A stretch of 8,820 nucleotides of DNA, from contig JALFHA010000336.1 in NCBI GenBank assembly GCA_022776785.1, forward strand, positions 1 through 8,820, in the 5' to 3' direction. How positions within the stretch are numbered: the stretch's first letter is position 1; every line of letters starts with the position of its first letter. Origin of the DNA: Clostridiales bacterium. GTDB taxonomy: Bacteria > Bacillota > Clostridia > Christensenellales > Aristaeellaceae. Shown here piece after piece: positions 5,776 through 8,820 of this stretch. A model generated the notes under the pieces. It worked only from the letters and a program-made list of their open reading frames with translations. It was not told where the DNA came from and did no database searches. Made by a program: the position numbers and the translations under genes.

Positions 5776-6939
5776 TTATGCCTCCGTGAGCGCCTGCGCA
5801 AGCTGAGCGATTTCCTCCTCGTTCTGCGCGCTCATTGCGGAGCGGAGCGTCACCTGCTGCTCGAGCACGCGCATGTTCTTCATGCCCTCCAGCGCCTCGC
5901 GCATCTTTTTCGCCGCCAGCGGACCCCAGGAGCCGTTCTCCATCAGCGCCACGGTTCGCCCCTGGCACCCCTTGCTCTTCAGCGCAGCGAGGAACGCCTC
6001 CATCGCCGGATTATAGCCGCCGTCGTAGGTCGTCGCCGCCAGCGCCATGCGGTCAAAGCGCAGCGCCTCGGCCACCGCGTAGGACTTGTGCGTGCGCATC
6101 AGGTCGATGCGCGCAACCTTTTCCCCGCGCGCCTCCAGCTCATCCGCCAGACGCAGCGCAGCCTGCGCCGTATGGCCGTGGAAGCTGGCATAGGCCACCA
6201 GCACGCCGCGCTCCTGCGGCGCGAACGACGACCAGACCTGGTAGAGCTCCACGGCCCGCTCCGTGTCATTACCGGTCAGCATCGGGCCGTGCAGCGGGCA
6301 GATGGCCCTGATCGGCAGCGTAGCCGTCTTGGCAAGCAGAGCCTTGACCTGCGCGCCATATTTGCCGACGATGTTGGCGTAGTAGCGGCGTGCCTCCGGC
6401 TCCCACGGCTCCTGTGCGTTCAGGCTGCCAAAGCGGCCAAACGCATCGGCGGAAAAGAGCACGCCCTCGCTTTCCTCAAAGCTGACCATGACCTCCGGCC
6501 AGTGGACCATCGGCGCAAGCAGGAATTTGAGCGTATGCGCGCCGAGGCTGAGCGTCTCACCGTCCTTGACTGTCTGACGGGCGAGCGCCGCACGCCCCTG
6601 CGAGAACTGATCGAGCAGGCCGAAGGTCTTTGCGTTGCCCACCAGCGCCGCATTCGGATAGCGCGCCGCGAAGGCCTCCAAAGCGCCAGAGTGGTCAGGC
6701 TCCATATGGGAGATCACCAGATAATCGACGTCCCGGCCACCGAGCGTCTGTTCAAGCTCGCCCAGCCATTCATCCATCCGGCGCACATCCACCGTATCCA
6801 GCACCGCCACGCGCTCATCCAGGATCACATAGCTGTTATAACTCACCCCATGCTCAAGCGGGTATTGCGACTCAAACAGGTCAAGCCCCCCATCCATCAT
6901 GCCGAGCATGACGATACCCGGCGCAATCTGCATCTTCAT
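5776..6939 (-). CDS. fprA: Flavodiiron protein FprA (oxygen/NO reductase)
   Basis: FprA proteins use a diiron centre and FMN to reduce O2 to water and/or NO to N2O in the cytoplasm of anaerobes, taking electrons usually from rubredoxin or related carriers. The 387 residues are the usual two-domain length. The metallo-beta-lactamase-like domain covers about 1-240 and shows the iron ligands His78-x-Glu80-x-Asp82 in HMEPDHSG, His146 in MVHWPE, Asp165 in SADAFG and His217 in CPLHGP. The flavodoxin-like domain covers about 245-387, with the FMN phosphate loop at 252-257 (SFHGHT, where S-x-x-G-x-T is canonical) and ENGSWGP further on. The start follows GGGAGG by 9 bases. No rubredoxin or reductase gene lies in the window, so the partner is encoded elsewhere. 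It is divergent from the SdpI-family gene and ends in a strong terminator. Confidence 0.95.
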   Translation of the reverse strand: MKMQIAPGIVMLGMMDGGLDLFESQYPLEHGVSYNSYVILDERVAVLDTVDVRRMDEWLGELEQTLGGRDVDYLVISHMEPDHSGALEAFAARYPNAALVGNAKTFGLLDQFSQGRAALARQTVKDGETLSLGAHTLKFLLAPMVHWPEVMVSFEESEGVLFSADAFGRFGSLNAQEPWEPEARRYYANIVGKYGAQVKALLAKTATLPIRAICPLHGPMLTGNDTERAVELYQVWSSFAPQERGVLVAYASFHGHTAQAALRLADELEARGEKVARIDLMRTHKSYAVAEALRFDRMALAATTYDGGYNPAMEAFLAALKSKGCQGRTVALMENGSWGPLAAKKMREALEGMKNMRVLEQQVTLRSAMSAQNEEEIAQLAQALTEA

Positions 6940-6988
6940 GACATCCTTCCTCCCTTTTCGCAGCGCCTTGACGATGCGCTGCTGACAC

Positions 6989-7000
6989 GCGAATATTCGC
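6989..7000. promoter_or_regulatory. Perfect palindrome in the fprA / SdpI-family intergenic region
   Basis: GCGAATATTCGC is a perfect 12-base palindrome located 50 bases before the fprA start codon in the 221-base divergent intergenic region. It could be an operator for a dimeric regulator. Only one copy is seen and no regulator gene is nearby, so this is a suggestion only. Confidence 0.3.
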
Positions 7001-7103
7001 CCTTTTCCGCCCGATTCCTGCCGAACACGAGTTCAGAAATCTGTATAAAGTTTCTTCACGTTTTTGCACAGGTTCTTGTCGGTTTCTTCGCGCTGTTCCG
7101 CTT

Positions 7104-7109
7104 TATAAT
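7104..7109 (+). promoter_or_regulatory. Probable -10 element for the SdpI-family gene
   Basis: A perfect TATAAT lies 51 bases before the start codon, which suits a leader of about 45 bases. No good -35 element sits at 16-18 bases; the nearest candidate, TTGTCG at 7076-7081, is 22 bases away. For fprA on the other strand, only a weak TATACA near 7042-7047 (minus) was seen. Confidence 0.4.
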
Positions 7110-7160
7110 GGGCACAGCAAAACACATCAACCAGCGCGCAGCGCAAGGAGGAAACCGACT

Positions 7161-7535
7161 ATGTTCGCCACCTGGATACTATGCGTCTTTATCATGCTCG
7201 TCATTCCCGCCGTCACCGCGCAGACCGGCTATCTTCGCCTGAAAAGCTGCGCTGCGTTTGACGCGGAGCGCGGCTATCACAGCGCTTTGGCGCTCTCAAG
7301 CCCCGAGGCGTGGGCCTACGCGCAGAAGGCCAGCAGCATGAGCTACCTCGTCACCGGTATCGTGATGGCCGTGCTTTCGCTGCTCATCGCCTACGGCCTG
7401 CCGACGGATTCCCCGCTGACACTGTTCATCTTCACGGGAACGATCGTGCTATTCCAGTCCGCCGCCGTCATCGTACTGATCTCCTGCGTAGAGAGCGGAC
7501 TGCGCAGGCGCTTTGGCAAGAAGACCGCCGAATAA
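7161..7535 (+). CDS. Small membrane protein, SdpI family
   Basis: This 124-residue protein has three predicted membrane segments (about 4-20, 62-79 and 86-109) and a basic C-terminal tail RRRFGKK. The block GYLRLKS at 23-29, followed by SPEAWAYAQKASS at 47-59 and then a membrane helix, resembles the SdpI family signature (G-Y-R-T/S, then a W-x-x-A-N/Q pattern). In Bacillus, SdpI gives immunity to the SdpC toxin and takes part in signalling; many relatives are short, uncharacterised membrane proteins. No toxin gene or ArsR-type autorepressor lies beside it, so an immunity role should not be assumed. The start follows AAGGAGG by 8 bases. It faces away from fprA and has its own terminator. The family call is moderate. 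Confidence 0.65.
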   Translation: MFATWILCVFIMLVIPAVTAQTGYLRLKSCAAFDAERGYHSALALSSPEAWAYAQKASSMSYLVTGIVMAVLSLLIAYGLPTDSPLTLFIFTGTIVLFQSAAVIVLISCVESGLRRRFGKKTAE

Positions 7536-7558
7536 CCGCTCCTTCACACGCACAGCAA

Positions 7559-7617
7559 GCGCGCTCTCCGGTTTGCCGGGCCGTCATGGCCGGGGCTCCG
7601 GAGAGCGCGCGTTTCTT
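7559..7617 (+). terminator. Intrinsic terminator after the SdpI-family gene
   Basis: GCGCGCTCTCCGG (7559-7571) is fully complementary to CCGGAGAGCGCGC (7598-7610), enclosing a smaller CCGG/CCGG hairpin. GTTTCTTTAT follows on the plus strand. On the minus strand the same hairpin stands after dus, but it is followed by TTGCTGTG rather than a T-tract, so it would end dus transcription only weakly. Confidence 0.85.
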
Positions 7618-7625
7618 TATTCGTC

Positions 7626-8600
7626 CTAAGCGCCGAGCATGAAGGCAGAAACCGCCTCCTCGAGCTGCTCAAGCGTGAACAGCGTATTGACCTGCGCGCG
7701 CAGCCTTGCCGCGTCGCGCATCCCGCGCACATAGCAGACCACATGCCTGCGCATCTCGCGCACGGCCACGGCCTCGCCCTTGAGCTGCGCAAGCATCCGC
7801 GCATGGCGCAGAAGCACATCGAGCTTTTCCTGCGGGGAGGGGCTTTGGGGCGCTCTGCCTGCCATCGCGTCGGCAATCTGCCCGAAGATCCACGGATTGC
7901 CCTGCGCCGCGCGTCCCACAGCCACGCCGTCGCAGCCCGTCTCCTCGAGCATCCGCAGCGCATCGGCGGCGCAGGTCACGTCCCCGTTTCCCACCACGGG
8001 GATGGACACGCGCTCCTTGAGCCGCCGGATGGCGCTCCAATCGGCGCGTCCCTCATAATACTGGCTGCGCGTGCGCGCGTGCAGCGTGAGCATCGCCGCG
8101 CCGCTCTCCTCGGCAAGCTGGCCAAGCAGCAGATACGCTTCGCTGCCCGCCTCAAAGCCCAGCCGCAGCTTGACGCTCACGGGCACATGGGAGGCCTTCG
8201 CCACGGCGCGCACGATGTCGGCGGCCAGAATCGGGTCGCGCAGCAGCGCGCTGCCCTCGCCGTTGCCCACGATCTTGGGCACGGGGCAGCCCATGTTGAT
8301 ATCGAGCATCGCATAGCGCCCATCCCGCGTGAGCGCCTCGGCGGCACGCGCCATGATCTCCGGCTCATGGCCGAAGATTTGCAGCGCGATGTGCCCGGAC
8401 TCCGCGGGGTCTGTCGCCAGCAGCTCGCGCACGGCGCGGCTGTCCTTCGGCGCGAGCAGATAGCCCTTTGCGCTGACCATCTCGCTCGTAGCCATCGGGC
8501 AGCCCAGCTCATGGCAGATCACGCGGTAGGGCATGTCCGTGACCCCGGCCATCGGCGCAAGCATCGCGCCCTGCCTGAGAAAATCAAATGTCATCGTCAT
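7626..8600 (-). CDS. dusB: tRNA-dihydrouridine synthase, DusB-like
   Basis: This FMN-dependent enzyme reduces specific uridines to dihydrouridine in the tRNA D-loop, using NAD(P)H. The 324 residues are full length: a TIM barrel from about 12 to 240, then a small helical tRNA-binding domain. Recognisable motifs are APMAGVTD at 15-22, the catalytic Cys105 in NMGCPVPK, Lys144 and Arg146 in VSVKLRLG for FMN and substrate contacts, HARTRSQ at 174-180, GNGDV at 204-208, and GRAAQGNPWIF from 229. The last is typical of DusB-type enzymes. The tail Arg-rich helix REMRRHVVCYVRGM fits the C-terminal domain. The ATG at 8600 has no ribosome binding site at normal distance; ATG codons at 8600 and 8594 are both possible starts. 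It converges with the SdpI-family gene. Enzyme family is sure; the DusB subtype is likely. Confidence 0.93.
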   Translation of the reverse strand: MTMTFDFLRQGAMLAPMAGVTDMPYRVICHELGCPMATSEMVSAKGYLLAPKDSRAVRELLATDPAESGHIALQIFGHEPEIMARAAEALTRDGRYAMLDINMGCPVPKIVGNGEGSALLRDPILAADIVRAVAKASHVPVSVKLRLGFEAGSEAYLLLGQLAEESGAAMLTLHARTRSQYYEGRADWSAIRRLKERVSIPVVGNGDVTCAADALRMLEETGCDGVAVGRAAQGNPWIFGQIADAMAGRAPQSPSPQEKLDVLLRHARMLAQLKGEAVAVREMRRHVVCYVRGMRDAARLRAQVNTLFTLEQLEEAVSAFMLGA

Positions 8601-8607
8601 CCATCGC

Positions 8608-8629
8608 GGCGCCTGGGCGCCAAGCTCCT
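8608..8629 (-). promoter_or_regulatory. Displaced ribosome binding site and hairpin before dus
   Basis: On the minus strand AGGAG (8629-8625) is followed by CTT, then GGCGCC-CA-GGCGCC (8621-8608), then GCGATGG and the ATG at 8600. By linear distance the AGGAG is too far from the start. If the GGCGCC repeats fold into a hairpin, the remaining spacing is 10 bases, which is normal. This would rescue the start choice; it is an inference from spacing. Confidence 0.35.
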
Positions 8630-8679
8630 ATCGTTCAAATCCGGCATGCTGCCAGCTGCACCACCGACGTACCCATGTA

Positions 8680-8820
8680 ATACTGACTTGCACTTAAAAG
8701 CTCGAATATAAGCGCGAAGCGAAGAAGGGAGTTTGAGGGATGAAATCCCTCAAGCAGGTTTGGGCGGCAGCCCAATGTTCCCTTATTGTTCAAAAGAAAA
8801 AGCAGTTTCAGAGCAGGATG
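8680..8820 (-). repeat. 141-base structured repeat, copy 2 (upstream of dus, inverted, cut by window edge)
   Basis: This is the reverse complement of 3439-3579, matching at 139 of 141 positions, and it reaches the last base of the window, so it likely continues beyond. It carries the same nested hairpins: AAGGGA/TCCCTT enclosing TTGGGC/GCCCAA and TTGAGGGAT/ATCCCTCAA. Relative to dus it lies in the same orientation, and at a similar distance (79 bases between its edge and the start codon), as copy 1 does relative to enolase (97 bases). Confidence 0.9.

Noticed and set aside
6088..7242. Long plus-strand open frame (384 codons) opposite fprA
   Set aside because: It covers the antisense of a fully recognisable flavodiiron gene and the intergenic region, shows no domain and lacks a ribosome binding site. 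It is a shadow frame caused by high GC.
7161..7535. Toxin-immunity system centred on the SdpI-family protein
   Set aside because: No SdpC-like toxin, SdpA/SdpB processing genes or SdpR-type repressor lie nearby; many SdpI-family proteins have no link to toxins.
8620..8670. Possible tRNA gene upstream of dus
   Set aside because: A D-arm-like stem-loop and a GATTTGAAC stretch are present on the minus strand, but the anticodon stem does not pair and there is no matching acceptor stem or T-arm. It is not a tRNA gene.
7743..8711. Long plus-strand open frame (322 codons) opposite dus
   Set aside because: It is antisense to a complete tRNA-dihydrouridine synthase; composition and lack of motifs show it is a shadow.

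Overview
The window looks like chromosomal DNA of a GC-rich anaerobic member of the Bacillota, most likely a gut-type clostridium. The reasons are strong AGGAGG-type ribosome binding sites, a DUF3793 protein (a family known mainly from Clostridia), a clostridial-style flavodiiron protein FprA, small secreted bacterial SH3 proteins, and codons rich in G and C at third positions. The taxon is inferred from these traits; no database search was possible. No phage, transposase, CRISPR array, rRNA or complete tRNA was seen.

Layout. On the left, two genes read leftward: a secreted protein of unknown function whose C-terminal SH3 domain runs off the window (1-786), preceded by a DUF3793 gene (886-1431). 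Divergent from these is a ZIP-family metal transporter (1613-2398) behind a perfect-consensus sigma-A promoter and ended by an intrinsic terminator. Next is a secreted protein made of three SH3b domains (2614-3282), also with its own terminator. Then comes a 141-base structured repeat, followed by an enolase gene (3677-4957) translationally coupled to a TSUP/TauE-like permease gene (4954-5718). A two-way terminator separates these from the leftward fprA gene (5776-6939). Divergent from fprA is a small SdpI-family membrane protein (7161-7535), and convergent with that is a tRNA-dihydrouridine synthase gene (7626-8600). Beyond the dus start lies a second copy of the 141-base repeat, in inverted orientation and cut by the window edge.

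The genes do not form one pathway. They are mostly single-gene or two-gene units bounded by clear terminators: envelope proteins, metal import, central carbon metabolism, oxygen/NO detoxification and tRNA modification. The signals most worth a second look are non-coding. The repeat pair (139 of 141 positions identical) sits upstream of two different genes in the same orientation relative to each gene, and can fold into a branched hairpin. The two SH3-protein genes and dus have leaders that can fold right at the ribosome binding site. The enolase-permease coupling is an unusual gene pairing with no obvious biochemical explanation.
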